64,000 nucleotides of DNA. Source: Thioalkalivibrio sp. ALE14. Lineage in GTDB: Bacteria; Pseudomonadota; Gammaproteobacteria; Ectothiorhodospirales; Ectothiorhodospiraceae. The stretch lies in assembly GCF_000376845.1 (NCBI RefSeq), contig NZ_AQXY01000028.1, positions 186,001 through 250,000 of the forward strand, in the 5' to 3' direction. The notes below the pieces were generated by a model. The model saw only the letters and a list, made by a program, of their open reading frames with translations, was not told the DNA's origin and ran no database searches. The translations under genes were made by a program, and so were the position numbers. Positions 11,185 through 19,871 of the stretch are shown here, in pieces (positions within the stretch are counted from its first letter, which is position 1; each line of letters starts with the position of its first letter).

Positions 11185-11904
11185 TCAGAAGCGATCGAGG
11201 CTCGCGAGCGGGCCGGAGAGGTCGCGGATACGCATCCAGGAGGCGATGCTGGCGCGCCAGCGGCGGGTGGGCAGGACGGCGTGGGGCACCGTCTGGCTGA
11301 GGAACATCACCAGGGTACCCGCGCGCGGCTGAATGCGGCGGATGTCGTGCCCCTCGTTGTCATAGATCGCGAGCTGGCCGCCGTCACGTTCGCGCCAGTG
11401 GCGATTCAGGTAGAACACCAGCGACAGGCGACGGCAGTTGCCGGCCTGGAAGGCGTCCACGTGGCGGGCATAGTGGGTGCCGGGCGGATACAGGGCGAAG
11501 TGGGATTCCGTCTCGAACAGGCCCGGGATCAGCGACCGGCCCACCTGCAGCCGGATCTCGTCCAGGCGCGCCATGAACACCTGCTGCGCAGGACTCGAAC
11601 CATCCAGCCAGTGAATCCAGTCACCCCGGGTCGACCGGTTACGATGGCGTTCCCCGGCGCGCCCGATCCGCGCCTGCTCCAGCCGCGCCGCATCCCGCAG
11701 CGCATACACCTCGTCGCGCAGGGCGTCGACCGTCGGCGCAGGCAGGAAGTCCGGCAAGACGAACAATTCCTCCTCAGCCAGTTTGCCGAGCCAGTCCGCC
11801 TCGACCTCGCGGCGGGGGACACGTGCACGGAGCACGGGCGAAGGGGTGGATGCCTGCAAAGCCGGCCGTTCAAAGACGCCGGACTCCGTTAATTCGGTTT
11901 TCAA
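11185..11904 (-). CDS. 2-oxoglutarate/Fe(II)-dependent dioxygenase, prolyl-hydroxylase type
   Basis: A non-haem iron oxygenase of the SM-20/prolyl 4-hydroxylase superfamily. The iron triad is visible as HVD in YARHVDAF plus a distal His in VPHAVLP, followed by the 2OG-binding Arg in RRWRASIASW. Related bacterial proteins hydroxylate proteins or small molecules; the substrate here is unknown. The start is uncertain: I chose the TTG at 11904 (about 239 residues), because a terminator at 12036-12068 excludes longer versions. The enzyme fold itself begins near LAEEELFVLPDF, so a shorter start is also possible. Confidence 0.8.
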   Translation of the reverse strand: MKTELTESGVFERPALQASTPSPVLRARVPRREVEADWLGKLAEEELFVLPDFLPAPTVDALRDEVYALRDAARLEQARIGRAGERHRNRSTRGDWIHWLDGSSPAQQVFMARLDEIRLQVGRSLIPGLFETESHFALYPPGTHYARHVDAFQAGNCRRLSLVFYLNRHWRERDGGQLAIYDNEGHDIRRIQPRAGTLVMFLSQTVPHAVLPTRRWRASIASWMRIRDLSGPLASLDRF

Positions 11905-12035
11905 GATAAAGGGACCCCGACCCAGCGCGCCCCGGAGGCGCGGGACCTGCTCTGCCGCGATTATGCGACGATCAATATACCGCTGTTTACTGGAAACGGG
12001 AGCAATCGGCGAGTAAAAACCGGGGCATCGGTCAT

Positions 12036-12068
12036 AAAGAAAAGAGCCATGACCGAAGGCCATGGCTC
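12036..12068 (-). terminator. Rho-independent terminator of the substrate-binding protein gene
   Basis: On the minus strand GAGCCATG and CATGGCTC form a perfect 8-bp stem with a 9-base loop, followed by TTTTCTTT. It lies about 45 bases beyond the stop of the gene at 12113 and separates it from the oxygenase gene. Confidence 0.85.
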
Positions 12069-12112
12069 CACGTGCAGGGCGGACGGAAAGGCCCGCCAGA
12101 TGGAAGGGACGT

Positions 12113-13459
12113 CTAGTAGCGCAATACGGCAAGCTCCGCGGTCGAGCCGCCATTGTTGGAGGCAAACGATTCGGCGTCAACGGCTCGCATGAAGGCAACG
12201 TAGTCCCCGTCATGTTCGACATATGACGCCACGTGTCCGAACAGCTTGAGGCCCGTGCCGTGATCGTAGACATAGGTGGCACGCACCTCTTCTCCAGCCG
12301 CCTCCGCTTCTTCCACGGCGTCGAGCATCTCGGCGATGGAGTCGTATTTCACGATCCCGGACTCCGCGAACCAGACCTCGGCCGGCGGGAAGCCGGGGGC
12401 GCCGGGTTCGGAACGGACGATCACCTCCAGCTGCGTCTCGTAATCCTTGCCCTGGTTCTCGTACACCGCCCGGACGAAGCTGTCGTCGACCCAGCGATCG
12501 AAGTCCAGATCCGGGACTGAACGCTCCCGCTGCAGGGTCGCATGGTGATACTTGAGGGCATCGACCCATTCGGGCTTCAAGGTCGGATCGACCGAGGTAA
12601 TCCCGCCCTCGCTGAAGTACAGGTACAGGACCTCCTTCTCGATGGTGGTCCACTCCTCCAGCTTGGTGGCCGCCCGCATCGGGTCTTCCATGATCCATTC
12701 CTGGGCCTCCATGGTGGCCGCGATATACGCCTCGACCACGCGAGGGTGCTCTTCCGCAAAATCGTCCCGAACCACGGTCCCGTGGAAGGTCGGCTGACCG
12801 ACCTCGCTGCCGTCGAACACCTTGCGGCCGAAGCCCCGGTATTCCATCACCTCGGACCATGGCGTGAAGTTGGCGTGGGCGTCGATATTGCCGGTCCGGA
12901 TGTTGGCGACCCCGACCGGAGGCCCCTGATCCCGCAACTGAATGTCGTCCAGGATTCCGGCCTGACTCAGTGCATCGAGGGTCATGCCCCAGGCGGCACT
13001 GCCGAACGGCGTGGACAGCTGATGGCCCGCGAGGTCCTCCAGCCGCTGGGCCTCATGGTCCACGGGCACCACGATGCCGTTGCCCGTTCCGCGGGCGTTA
13101 TAGCCCGTCATGGCAACGAACAGCGACTCGGCGCGCCCGGTATTCTGGAAGGTGGCGCCGTTCACGATCAGCGGATAGTCGCCCATCACGCCGAACTCGA
13201 GCTGCCCGGCGATCATGCGGTTGGTGATGGGGGGGCCGGAATCGAAATCGGCGTACTGCACGACAAACTCGACATCCTCGTACTTCCCATCGGTGGGCAG
13301 GTGTTCCTCGAACAGGCGCAAACGCTCGATCACGACCCCACCCGATACGGTATTGGTGACCTGGCTTTGGTGTCCGACCCGGATCTGAACCGTTTCGGCC
13401 ACCGCGGCCCCAGAAAAAGTGGCGATCGCGACCGCCGCGACAATTGGCTTCCAACGCAT
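12113..13459 (-). CDS. ABC substrate-binding protein (SsuA/TauA/NMT1 class) with NosL-like C-terminal domain
   Basis: Periplasmic binding protein of the nitrate/sulfonate/bicarbonate importer class. It has a Sec signal peptide (MRWKPIVAAVAIATFSGAAVA) and then a periplasmic-binding fold to about residue 345. At 448 residues it is roughly 100 longer than usual. The extra C-terminal part (about 350-448, containing VKYDSIAEML, TYVYDHGTG and ESFASNNGG) resembles the NosL copper-chaperone fold but lacks its metal-binding cysteine. A GGGAG ribosome site fixes the start. The matching ATPase and permease lie 10 kb away beyond the redox operon, so one importer is probably encoded in two units. Confidence 0.8.
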   Translation of the reverse strand: MRWKPIVAAVAIATFSGAAVAETVQIRVGHQSQVTNTVSGGVVIERLRLFEEHLPTDGKYEDVEFVVQYADFDSGPPITNRMIAGQLEFGVMGDYPLIVNGATFQNTGRAESLFVAMTGYNARGTGNGIVVPVDHEAQRLEDLAGHQLSTPFGSAAWGMTLDALSQAGILDDIQLRDQGPPVGVANIRTGNIDAHANFTPWSEVMEYRGFGRKVFDGSEVGQPTFHGTVVRDDFAEEHPRVVEAYIAATMEAQEWIMEDPMRAATKLEEWTTIEKEVLYLYFSEGGITSVDPTLKPEWVDALKYHHATLQRERSVPDLDFDRWVDDSFVRAVYENQGKDYETQLEVIVRSEPGAPGFPPAEVWFAESGIVKYDSIAEMLDAVEEAEAAGEEVRATYVYDHGTGLKLFGHVASYVEHDGDYVAFMRAVDAESFASNNGGSTAELAVLRY

Positions 13460-13582
13460 AGTTGTTCTCCCTAATAAAGGTGTCCGCACACTGGCGGGTG
13501 CAACGCTTGGATGGCCGGCTGAGCCCGGCATGAAGATCATTCGCCCTGTACTGACAGGCCATGACTGATCTGCAGGGTATGC

Positions 13583-13598
13583 AGCAGGTTCCGTGCCC
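13583..13598 (-). promoter_or_regulatory. Candidate sigma-54 (-24/-12) promoter
   Basis: On the minus strand GGGCACGGAACCTGCT matches the -24/-12 consensus: GGCACG, exactly ten bases between GG and GC, then TGCT. It lies about 124 bases upstream of the binding-protein start and points toward it. No activator binding site is identified, so this rests on the motif alone. Confidence 0.4.
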
Positions 13599-13848
13599 AA
13601 ACCGAGCATTGCCCGACAATTATTCTTTCTTTCTGTTTTTCATCGGGTTTTCGCCGCCATACACTCTCCATGCGGATACGGGGCCCGTCGGTTCCCGCCC
13701 CACGCTGGGGAATGCCTGCGCCATCCGGGTGCCAGCACCCGTCCTCGCGGGCGCAAGACCATGACAAGTAAGACAGCTTCGCGGCGCCCGATCCGGGGGG
13801 ATCCCCGTCCCGCTCGTCGTGTGGGCCTGAGAGCTACCCAGGGACACC

Positions 13849-13873
13849 AACTTATGACACGATATGATGAGTT
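13849..13873. promoter_or_regulatory. Candidate operator before GntR1
   Basis: AACTTAT and ATGAGTT form an inverted repeat with one mismatch and an 11-base spacer, 27 bases before the GntR1 start. The left half resembles the AACTTGT half-sites at 23628-23647 and 25642-25659. Autoregulation is plausible. Confidence 0.35.
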
Positions 13874-13900
13874 CACCTATTTGGAGCTCGAGGCCCTTCC

Positions 13901-14656
13901 ATGGAAACCCCCAGCCCGGATCGCCAGACCCTTCAGGAATCGCCGCAACCGCTCTACGTCCAGATCAAGGAAACCCTGCGTCAGCGGATCCTCGACGGCA
14001 CCTACCAGCCGCACCAGAAACTGCCCTCGGAGAGTGAACTCACGCGGCGTTTCGGGGTGAGCCGCATCACCATTCGGCAGGCGCTGCGCGACCTGCACAA
14101 CGAGGGGCTGATCTTCAGCTCGCAGGGCAAGGGCAGTTTTGTCAGCAAGCCAAAGGCGGTGCAAAACGTCCGCCGTCTGGAGGGCTTCGGCGAGGCCATG
14201 GCGGCACAGGGCTACGAGGCGACAGCCCGGGTCGTATCGATCGAGGAAATCGAGCCGCCCAAGAATGTCCGGGAGGCCCTCGGCCTGTCCGGACCGCAGG
14301 CCGGTTCCGTGGTCGAAGTCAAACGCGTGCGCTATCTGAACCGGGTTCCGGTCTCCCTGGAGATCAGCTATTTCCCGCTGGACGTCGGACGCCCGCTGTT
14401 TAGCCAGGATCTCTCCGGCGACATATTCCCGTTGCTGGAGAACCTGTCGGGCATCCCGCTGGGCGCGGCCAACATCAGCATTGATGCGGGCCTGGCGAAT
14501 GACGAGGTGCAGGAACAACTGGGGATGTCGGAGGCAGGACCGGTCCTGCAGGTGGAGCGTCTGACCCACGATCGGTCCGGGCGCCCGATCGACTTCGAGT
14601 TCCTGTTCTTCGTGGGCGACGCGTTCAAATACCGCTTCGAAATCGAACGCTCGTGA
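13901..14656 (+). CDS. GntR-family regulator with UTRA domain (GntR1)
   Basis: A 251-residue transcription regulator of the HutC/PhnF type. It has an N-terminal winged helix-turn-helix (about 16-82, with LPSESELTRRFGVSRITIRQ) and a C-terminal UTRA ligand-binding domain (about 100-245) that in this family senses a small metabolite. It lies between the divergent binding-protein gene and the convergent end of the redox operon, so it most likely controls one or both. It is clearly paralogous to GntR2 at 22830-23621. Which ligand it binds cannot be read from the sequence. Confidence 0.88.
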   Translation: METPSPDRQTLQESPQPLYVQIKETLRQRILDGTYQPHQKLPSESELTRRFGVSRITIRQALRDLHNEGLIFSSQGKGSFVSKPKAVQNVRRLEGFGEAMAAQGYEATARVVSIEEIEPPKNVREALGLSGPQAGSVVEVKRVRYLNRVPVSLEISYFPLDVGRPLFSQDLSGDIFPLLENLSGIPLGAANISIDAGLANDEVQEQLGMSEAGPVLQVERLTHDRSGRPIDFEFLFFVGDAFKYRFEIERS

Positions 14657-14693
14657 ACATCCGCCGGGGGAATCTCAAGCCCCCGGCGCCTTG

Positions 14694-15671
14694 TCAGGCT
14701 TCCGCGAGTTGCGAATCAGGCTCGCCGCGAAGCACACGGATCTTGTCCCGAAGTTCGGGCAGAATCTCGAACAGATCCCCTACCAGCCCGTAATCCGCTA
14801 CGCCGAAAATCGGTGCATCCGGGTCCTTGTTGATGGCAACGATGACCTTGGACCCGGTCATCCCGGCAAGGTGTTGAATGGCGCCGGAGATCCCCACTGC
14901 AATGTACAGCTCGGGCGCGACGACCTTGCCGGTCTGTCCCACCTGGCAGTCGTTGGGGGCGTAACCGGCATCCACGGCCGCGCGCGAGGCGCCCACGGCG
15001 GCGTTCAGACCCGCCGCCAGCTCCTCCAGCAGCCGGAATTTTTCCGGACTGCCAAAGGCGCGTCCGCCGGAGACCACGACCCCGGCGGATTCCAGTTGCG
15101 GACGATCCGACTCGTCCAACTGGAGATCGATCTCGCGCGAACGACCTTGAGGCTTGCCGGCTTCGACCGGTTCAACCCGGGCCTCGCCGCCGGCCACGGC
15201 CTCCTTGGCGAACGCCGTGGGACGGATGGTCAACAGCTTGTGCGGCTCCAGCACCCGCAGGGTTTCGTTGGCATTGCCCGCGTAGATCGGGTGCACGAAG
15301 GTCTCCGCATCCCGGATCGAGATGACATCCGACACCATCTGGATGTCGGCCAGGGCGGCCACCCGGGGCAGCAGGTTCTTCCCGAACGTCGTGGCCGGCG
15401 CCAGCACATGGCTGTACTCGCCAACATGCGCGGCCACCACCGCGGCCAGATCCTCAGCAAGCGCTCCGGCCAGATGGGGCGCTTCGGCGACGCGCACACA
15501 GCGGATATCCGCCATCGAAGCCAGGCTCTCGGCGGCCGAGCCAGTCTGCGCGCCCGCCACCAGGACGTCGATGGCACCACCCAGTTCACGGGCCGCCGTC
15601 AGTGTGACCAGCGTGCTGGCGGCAAGGCTGTCTCCAGCCGTCTCGGCTACAACCAATACGGTGTTCGTCAT
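14694..15671 (-). CDS. etfA: Electron transfer flavoprotein alpha subunit
   Basis: ETF alpha chain that carries FAD and passes electrons from dehydrogenases to ETF-quinone oxidoreductase. The 325 residues show the usual N-terminal domain and the conserved C-terminal FAD domain: VVVSGGRAFGS near 200, then GQTGKVVAPELYIAVGISGA and KDPDAPIFGVADYGLVGD. It is the last gene of the minus-strand redox operon, one base after etfB. Placing ETF in an operon with ETF-QO and an AprA-like enzyme, rather than with fatty-acid genes, suggests a dedicated electron route. Confidence 0.95.
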   Translation of the reverse strand: MTNTVLVVAETAGDSLAASTLVTLTAARELGGAIDVLVAGAQTGSAAESLASMADIRCVRVAEAPHLAGALAEDLAAVVAAHVGEYSHVLAPATTFGKNLLPRVAALADIQMVSDVISIRDAETFVHPIYAGNANETLRVLEPHKLLTIRPTAFAKEAVAGGEARVEPVEAGKPQGRSREIDLQLDESDRPQLESAGVVVSGGRAFGSPEKFRLLEELAAGLNAAVGASRAAVDAGYAPNDCQVGQTGKVVAPELYIAVGISGAIQHLAGMTGSKVIVAINKDPDAPIFGVADYGLVGDLFEILPELRDKIRVLRGEPDSQLAEA

Positions 15672-15672
15672 C

Positions 15673-16422
15673 TCAGATCACCCCTGCTTCGTTGCGTAGC
15701 TTGTGCAGCAGTTCGTCAACGTCCGCGACGCGAACGCCCGCCTCGCGGGGCACCGGCTCGCTGACCTCAACCCGTTCCACCCGCGGGCGCATGTCGACAC
15801 CCAAAGCCTCGGGCGTGCGCTCCTCGATCGGGCGCTTTTTCGCTTTCATCATCGCGGGCAGCTTCACGAAACGCGGCTCGTTGAGGCGAAGATCGGCCGT
15901 TATCACCGCCGGGAGTTCCAGCTCGACCGTCTGCTGACCACCGTCGATCTCGCGCGCAACTCGCGCGCGGCCATCTTCGATGGTCAGCTCGGAAGCGAAG
16001 GTCCCCTGAGGCCAGCCCAGCAATGCGGCGGTCATCTGTCCGGTCTGATTGGCGTCATCGTCGATCGCCTGCTTGCCCAGCAGCACAAGGTCGACGGCCT
16101 CCTCGCGCGCGAGCGCGGCCAGCAAGGCCGCCACGTTCAGGGGCTGGGGCGACGCCTCCGCGTGGATCCGGATTGCCCGGTCCGCGCCCATCGCAAGGGC
16201 ACTGCGCAGGACCTCCTGACTGGCCTCGTCCCCCACCGTCACCGCAATGAGTTCGCTGCAGATACCGGCCTCTTTCATTCGCACGGCCTCTTCCAACGCG
16301 ATTTCGTCAAAGGGATTGGCGGACATCCGCACGTTCTCGGTCTCGACGCCGGAGCCATCGGCCCTGACCCGGATATTGACGTTGTAGTCGATTACCCGCT
16401 TTACACCCACCAGCACTTTCAT
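15673..16422 (-). CDS. etfB: Electron transfer flavoprotein beta subunit
   Basis: ETF beta chain, 249 residues, normal length. Diagnostic segments are [15 protein letters not shown] at the start, [16 protein letters not shown], and [17 protein letters not shown] around residues 115-131, which forms the nucleotide site in this family. The gene is followed after one base by etfA and preceded by ETF-QO, so the whole electron-transfer branch is co-transcribed. It has the look of an ordinary rather than an obviously bifurcating ETF, but sequence alone does not settle this. Confidence 0.95.
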   Translation of the reverse strand: MKVLVGVKRVIDYNVNIRVRADGSGVETENVRMSANPFDEIALEEAVRMKEAGICSELIAVTVGDEASQEVLRSALAMGADRAIRIHAEASPQPLNVAALLAALAREEAVDLVLLGKQAIDDDANQTGQMTAALLGWPQGTFASELTIEDGRARVAREIDGGQQTVELELPAVITADLRLNEPRFVKLPAMMKAKKRPIEERTPEALGVDMRPRVERVEVSEPVPREAGVRVADVDELLHKLRNEAGVI

Positions 16423-16472
16423 CGCTTGTCCTCCCGGTTACCGAGTGTTGCGGCACGCCCCGTGGCCGCGCC

Positions 16473-18107
16473 TCACATCTCCGAATAGATCGGCCCCTCG
16501 CCGCCCTGCGGCACACGCCACTGGATGTTCTGGGTCGGGTCCTTGATGTCACAGGTCTTGCAGTGCACGCAGTTGGCAGCATTGATCTGCAGCCGGGGGG
16601 CGGCCTCGTCGCCGATCATCTCGTACACCCCCGCCGGGCAGTAGCGTGTCTCCGGCGCGCCGAATTCGGGCAGGTTCACCCGGACCGGAACGTCCGGATC
16701 CCGCAGAGTCAGGTGGCAAGGCTGGTCCTCGTCATGGTTCGTGTTGGACAGGTGTACCGACGACAGCAGGGGAAAGGTCAGCACCCCGTCGGGCGCGGGG
16801 TACTCGATGGGCCGGGCATCTGCCTGGCGTTGCAGTTGTTCATGGTCGGCGTGATGGGGAAAGGTCCAGGGCGCGCGCCCGCGGAACAGGTATGTATCCG
16901 CCGCGGCATAGGCCAGCCCGCCCCAAAGCCCCCAACGGGCGAAGGCGGGACGAACGTTGCGCACGGCCCGGAGCTCGTCCCAGACCCAGGAATCGGTCAG
17001 CGCGCGATCCACGCCGGCAGCGCCCGTCGAACCGGATGCCTGTGCCCACTGCTCGAATACCGCATCCGCGGCCAGCATCCCCGACTTCATCGCGGTGTGG
17101 GTTCCCTTGATCCGCGCCACGTTTAGAAGACCCGCGGCATCCCCCACCAGTGTGCCGCCGGGGAACTCCAGCTTCGGGCAGGACTGCACCCCGCCTTCGA
17201 CGAGTGCGCGCGCCCCGTAGGACAGACGGCGACCGCCCTCCAGGTGGCGGCGAATCGCGGGATGGGTCTTGAACCGTTGCATCTCCTCGTAGGGCGAGAG
17301 ATGGGGGTTAGAATAGTCCAGTCCGATCACGAACCCGACCGAGACGCGGCGCTCGCCGAAGTGGTACACGAAGCCCCCACCGTAGGTTCGGGAGTCCAGG
17401 GGCCACCCGACGGTGTGGACCACGCTGCCCGGGCGGTGCACGGATGCGTCCACCTCCCAGACTTCCTTGATGCCGAGCCCGTAGGTCTGCGGATCCGCGT
17501 CCCCGTCGAGCCCGTAGGTGGCGATCACCTCCTGGCTGAGGGAACCGCGGCAACCCTCGGCCAGCACCGTACGCCCCGCCACGATCTCCACCCCCGGCTC
17601 GTGCCTCGGGCCGGGCGTTCCATCGGGTTGCAACCCCGTGTCGCCCGTCGCCACGCCGCGCACGGCGCCCGACTCGTCGTACAGGACCTCGGCCGCCGCG
17701 AACCCCGGATAGATCTCCACACCCAAGGCCTCCGCCTGATCACCCAGCCAGCGACACAGGCGCCCCAGCGAACCCACGTAGTTGCCCTCGTTCCGGAGCA
17801 GACGTGGCGTGGGGAGACGCAGCGCCCCCTGCTCGCGGAGCAGCAGGAAGTGATCGTCGCGAGCCGGGGTCGTCAGTGGCGCATCGCGCTCACGCCAGTC
17901 CGGGATCAGCTCGTCCAGTGCCCGCGGATCGATCACCGCTCCGGAGAGGATATGCGCCCCGACCTCGGGACCCTTTTCCAGTACGCAGACGGAGAGTTCA
18001 TCGCGACCCTGCTCCTGCGCCAGCTGACGCAGGCGGATCGCCGTCGCCAACCCGGCCGGCCCCGCGCCTACGATGGCCACATCCACCTCGATTTGCTCGC
18101 GCTCCAT
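16473..18107 (-). CDS. Electron transfer flavoprotein-ubiquinone oxidoreductase
   Basis: Membrane-associated flavo-iron-sulfur enzyme that moves electrons from reduced ETF into the quinone pool. The 544 residues contain an N-terminal FAD motif (VAIVGAGPAGLATA), a central quinone-binding region, and a C-terminal [4Fe-4S] domain with CPAGVYE and CVHCKTCDIKDPTQNIQW. The start at 18107 is supported by a GGGAG site; an upstream ATG would add 51 low-complexity residues. It sits between the ferredoxin-NADP reductase gene and etfB in the same operon. Confidence 0.95.
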   Translation of the reverse strand: MEREQIEVDVAIVGAGPAGLATAIRLRQLAQEQGRDELSVCVLEKGPEVGAHILSGAVIDPRALDELIPDWRERDAPLTTPARDDHFLLLREQGALRLPTPRLLRNEGNYVGSLGRLCRWLGDQAEALGVEIYPGFAAAEVLYDESGAVRGVATGDTGLQPDGTPGPRHEPGVEIVAGRTVLAEGCRGSLSQEVIATYGLDGDADPQTYGLGIKEVWEVDASVHRPGSVVHTVGWPLDSRTYGGGFVYHFGERRVSVGFVIGLDYSNPHLSPYEEMQRFKTHPAIRRHLEGGRRLSYGARALVEGGVQSCPKLEFPGGTLVGDAAGLLNVARIKGTHTAMKSGMLAADAVFEQWAQASGSTGAAGVDRALTDSWVWDELRAVRNVRPAFARWGLWGGLAYAAADTYLFRGRAPWTFPHHADHEQLQRQADARPIEYPAPDGVLTFPLLSSVHLSNTNHDEDQPCHLTLRDPDVPVRVNLPEFGAPETRYCPAGVYEMIGDEAAPRLQINAANCVHCKTCDIKDPTQNIQWRVPQGGEGPIYSEM

Positions 18108-18138
18108 CCCTTGCTCCCGCTGCGTCGTCAACGACGGT

Positions 18139-18915
18139 TTACTGCTCGACAAAGGCCCGCTCGATGACGTACTCGCCCGGAACACCGGTCTTCGGCGAAG
18201 CGGTAAAGCCCATCTGATCGAGCATGCGGGAGAGATCCTCGAGCATGGCCGGACTGCCACAGATCATGGCCCGGTCGCGTTCGGGGTCGAGGCGCGGGAG
18301 GCCCAGATCGTCGGTTATCCTGCCGCTCTCGATCAGGTCCGTGATGCGGCCCTGATGGGAAAAATCCTCACGCGTGACGGTCGGGTAATAGAGCAACTGT
18401 TCCTGCACCAACTCACCGAGATATTCGTGGTTGGGCAGTTCCTCGGTCAGGTATTCGTGGTACGCCAGCTCGCTCTTGTAGCGCACACCGTGGACGAGGA
18501 TGACTTTCTCGAACCGCTCGTAGGTCTCGGGGTCGCGGATGATGCTCATGTAGGGCGCCAGCCCCGTGCCGGTGCCAAACAGGTACAGGTTCTTGCCCGG
18601 CAGCAGGTCGTGGATGACCAGCGTGCCGGTGGCCTTGCGGCTTACCAGGAGCGCGTCGCCCTCGTTGATGTGCTGCAGGCGCGAGGTCAGTGGACCATCC
18701 GGCACCTTGATGCTCAGAAACTCGAGATACTCCTCGTGATTCGGACTGACGATGCTGTAGGCGCGCAACAGGGGCTTGCCCTCCACTTCGAGCCCGATCA
18801 TCAAGAAATGACCGTTCTCGAAACGCAGACCGGGGTCGCGGGTCGTGGTGAAACTGAACAACGTGTCATTCCAGTGGTGCACGCTCAGTACTTCTTGCGG
18901 GTCACAGGCTGCCAT
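18139..18915 (-). CDS. Ferredoxin-NADP(+) reductase (Fpr type), copy 1
   Basis: FAD enzyme that exchanges electrons between ferredoxin and NADP(H). The 258 residues match the bacterial Fpr subfamily in length, with the FAD motif LRAYSIVSPNHEEYLEF, the NADP site GTGTGLAPYMSII and MICGSPAML near the C-terminus. It ends in ERAFVEQ rather than the aromatic residue common in plant-type enzymes. It lies in the redox operon between DUF971 and ETF-QO genes, so the ferredoxins encoded upstream are its likely partners. A second, less similar copy is at 49344-50084. Confidence 0.93.
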   Translation of the reverse strand: MAACDPQEVLSVHHWNDTLFSFTTTRDPGLRFENGHFLMIGLEVEGKPLLRAYSIVSPNHEEYLEFLSIKVPDGPLTSRLQHINEGDALLVSRKATGTLVIHDLLPGKNLYLFGTGTGLAPYMSIIRDPETYERFEKVILVHGVRYKSELAYHEYLTEELPNHEYLGELVQEQLLYYPTVTREDFSHQGRITDLIESGRITDDLGLPRLDPERDRAMICGSPAMLEDLSRMLDQMGFTASPKTGVPGEYVIERAFVEQ

Positions 18916-18920
18916 GGGGT

Positions 18921-19268
18921 CTACCTCCCAGATTCCAGTCGGGCTGTGTTTTCATCATTGATTGAACGGGACGCGTCCCTGACGCTGATGTCCCACAGAT
19001 AGCGCCAGGGATAGATGCCCTGCTCGTGACCGTCGGAGAACACGAAGCGAACCCCGCTGACGCCGAACGGGACGATATCGACCACGTCCACGTGAGCCGC
19101 ATCCGTTACCGGCTCGTCCCGCCGCCGCGCCAGGGTGCAATGGGCGCAACGGCAGGCCAGGCGCAGCGCCTCGAAACGCTTGCAAGTAACTTCACCGGAC
19201 GGCCAGCAAAACTGCACCTCGCCGGATCGCCCCTGCAGACGAATTTCGCTGGGTGGCTGGATACTCAT
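18921..19268 (-). CDS. DUF971 (GBBH-like N-terminal) protein
   Basis: A 115-residue single-domain DUF971 protein: the PSEIRLQGRSGEVQFCW start, a CRCAHC cysteine motif, and a C-terminal GIYPWRYLWDI segment. The domain occurs alone or fused to iron-sulfur carriers and to gamma-butyrobetaine hydroxylase, and the cysteines probably bind a metal. Its ATG overlaps the stop codon of the upstream 74-residue gene by one base, and a GGAG site lies inside that gene, so translation is coupled. It may help iron-sulfur assembly on the operon's redox proteins; that is inference. Confidence 0.8.
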   Translation of the reverse strand: MSIQPPSEIRLQGRSGEVQFCWPSGEVTCKRFEALRLACRCAHCTLARRRDEPVTDAAHVDVVDIVPFGVSGVRFVFSDGHEQGIYPWRYLWDISVRDASRSINDENTARLESGR

Positions 19269-19492
19269 TACGTGCGCTCCTCGGTGGCGATCGGGCCACT
19301 TTCCACCGGACAGGTCCGGGCAAGTTCCGCCAGTACGGCTTCTTCGATCACCAGGGTGGTGACCGGCGGCCAGAGCAGCGGGTGATCCGGATCGTCCACC
19401 GGTCGCGCTCCAAGCAGGGTGGCCACACCGGTCAACCAAGCGCCCAGGAACGCGACACGCATGATCCATCCTGTAATGACAAGACTGGACAT
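19268..19492 (-). CDS. Small membrane-associated protein, 74 aa
   Basis: A short protein with one N-terminal hydrophobic segment (about residues 3-27, ITGWIMRVAFLGAWLTGVATLL) followed by an acidic soluble tail with one cysteine. No family is recognised. It begins six bases after the 7Fe ferredoxin gene and overlaps DUF971 by one base, so it is embedded in the operon and almost certainly translated. It might anchor the soluble redox proteins to the membrane; this is speculation from topology. Confidence 0.6.
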   Translation of the reverse strand: MSSLVITGWIMRVAFLGAWLTGVATLLGARPVDDPDHPLLWPPVTTLVIEEAVLAELARTCPVESGPIATEERT

Positions 19493-19498
19493 GCCGAT

Positions 19499-19822
19499 TC
19501 AGCGCTCCAGCTCGGCCAGCTTGCCCGTGCGTTCGATCCACTCTTCCGCCTCCGGGAGCGGGTCCTTGCTCGAATTGATCACGGGCCAGATCGCAGCCAG
19601 TTCCGCATTCAAGTCGAGCAGGTAGCGCTGGTCGTCGGTCAATTCACCCTCGGGCTGTATCGCCTCGGGTGGGCACTCCGGCACGCACAGATCGCAGTCG
19701 ATGCATTCCGCCGGATTAATCACCAGCATGTTGGGGCCCTCGTGGAAGCAGTCCGCCGGACACACTTCGACGCAATCGGTGTACTTGCACCGGATACAGT
19801 TCTCGTTCACTACGTAAGTCAC
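19499..19822 (-). CDS. 7Fe ferredoxin, FdxA/Azotobacter FdI type
   Basis: A 107-residue ferredoxin with one [3Fe-4S] and one [4Fe-4S] cluster. The cysteines at 9, 12, 17, 21, 25, 40, 43, 46 and 50 reproduce the Azotobacter ferredoxin I pattern shifted by one, and the 50-residue C-terminal extension is also typical. The start is GTG with a strong GGAGG site. In this operon it is the natural electron carrier between the AprA-like enzyme and the ferredoxin-NADP reductase. Confidence 0.93.
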   Translation of the reverse strand: MTYVVNENCIRCKYTDCVEVCPADCFHEGPNMLVINPAECIDCDLCVPECPPEAIQPEGELTDDQRYLLDLNAELAAIWPVINSSKDPLPEAEEWIERTGKLAELER

Positions 19823-19871
19823 GGTTGCCTCCGTATGGCGACGTGTCGCACTCGGTGAAGCACGCGGCGAA

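Larger units (their letters stand above)
13460..13900. other. Divergent regulatory region between binding protein and GntR1
   Basis: A 441-bp spacer between divergent genes. It holds a sigma-54-like element (13583-13598, minus), a stretch of local T-runs (13619-13651) and an imperfect inverted repeat close to the GntR start (13849-13873). No protein-coding gene is supported here. Confidence 0.5.

Noticed and set aside
11905-12282. Longer N-terminus for the 2OG oxygenase
   Set aside because: It would cross a clear terminator at 12036-12068 and adds low-quality sequence outside the family alignment.
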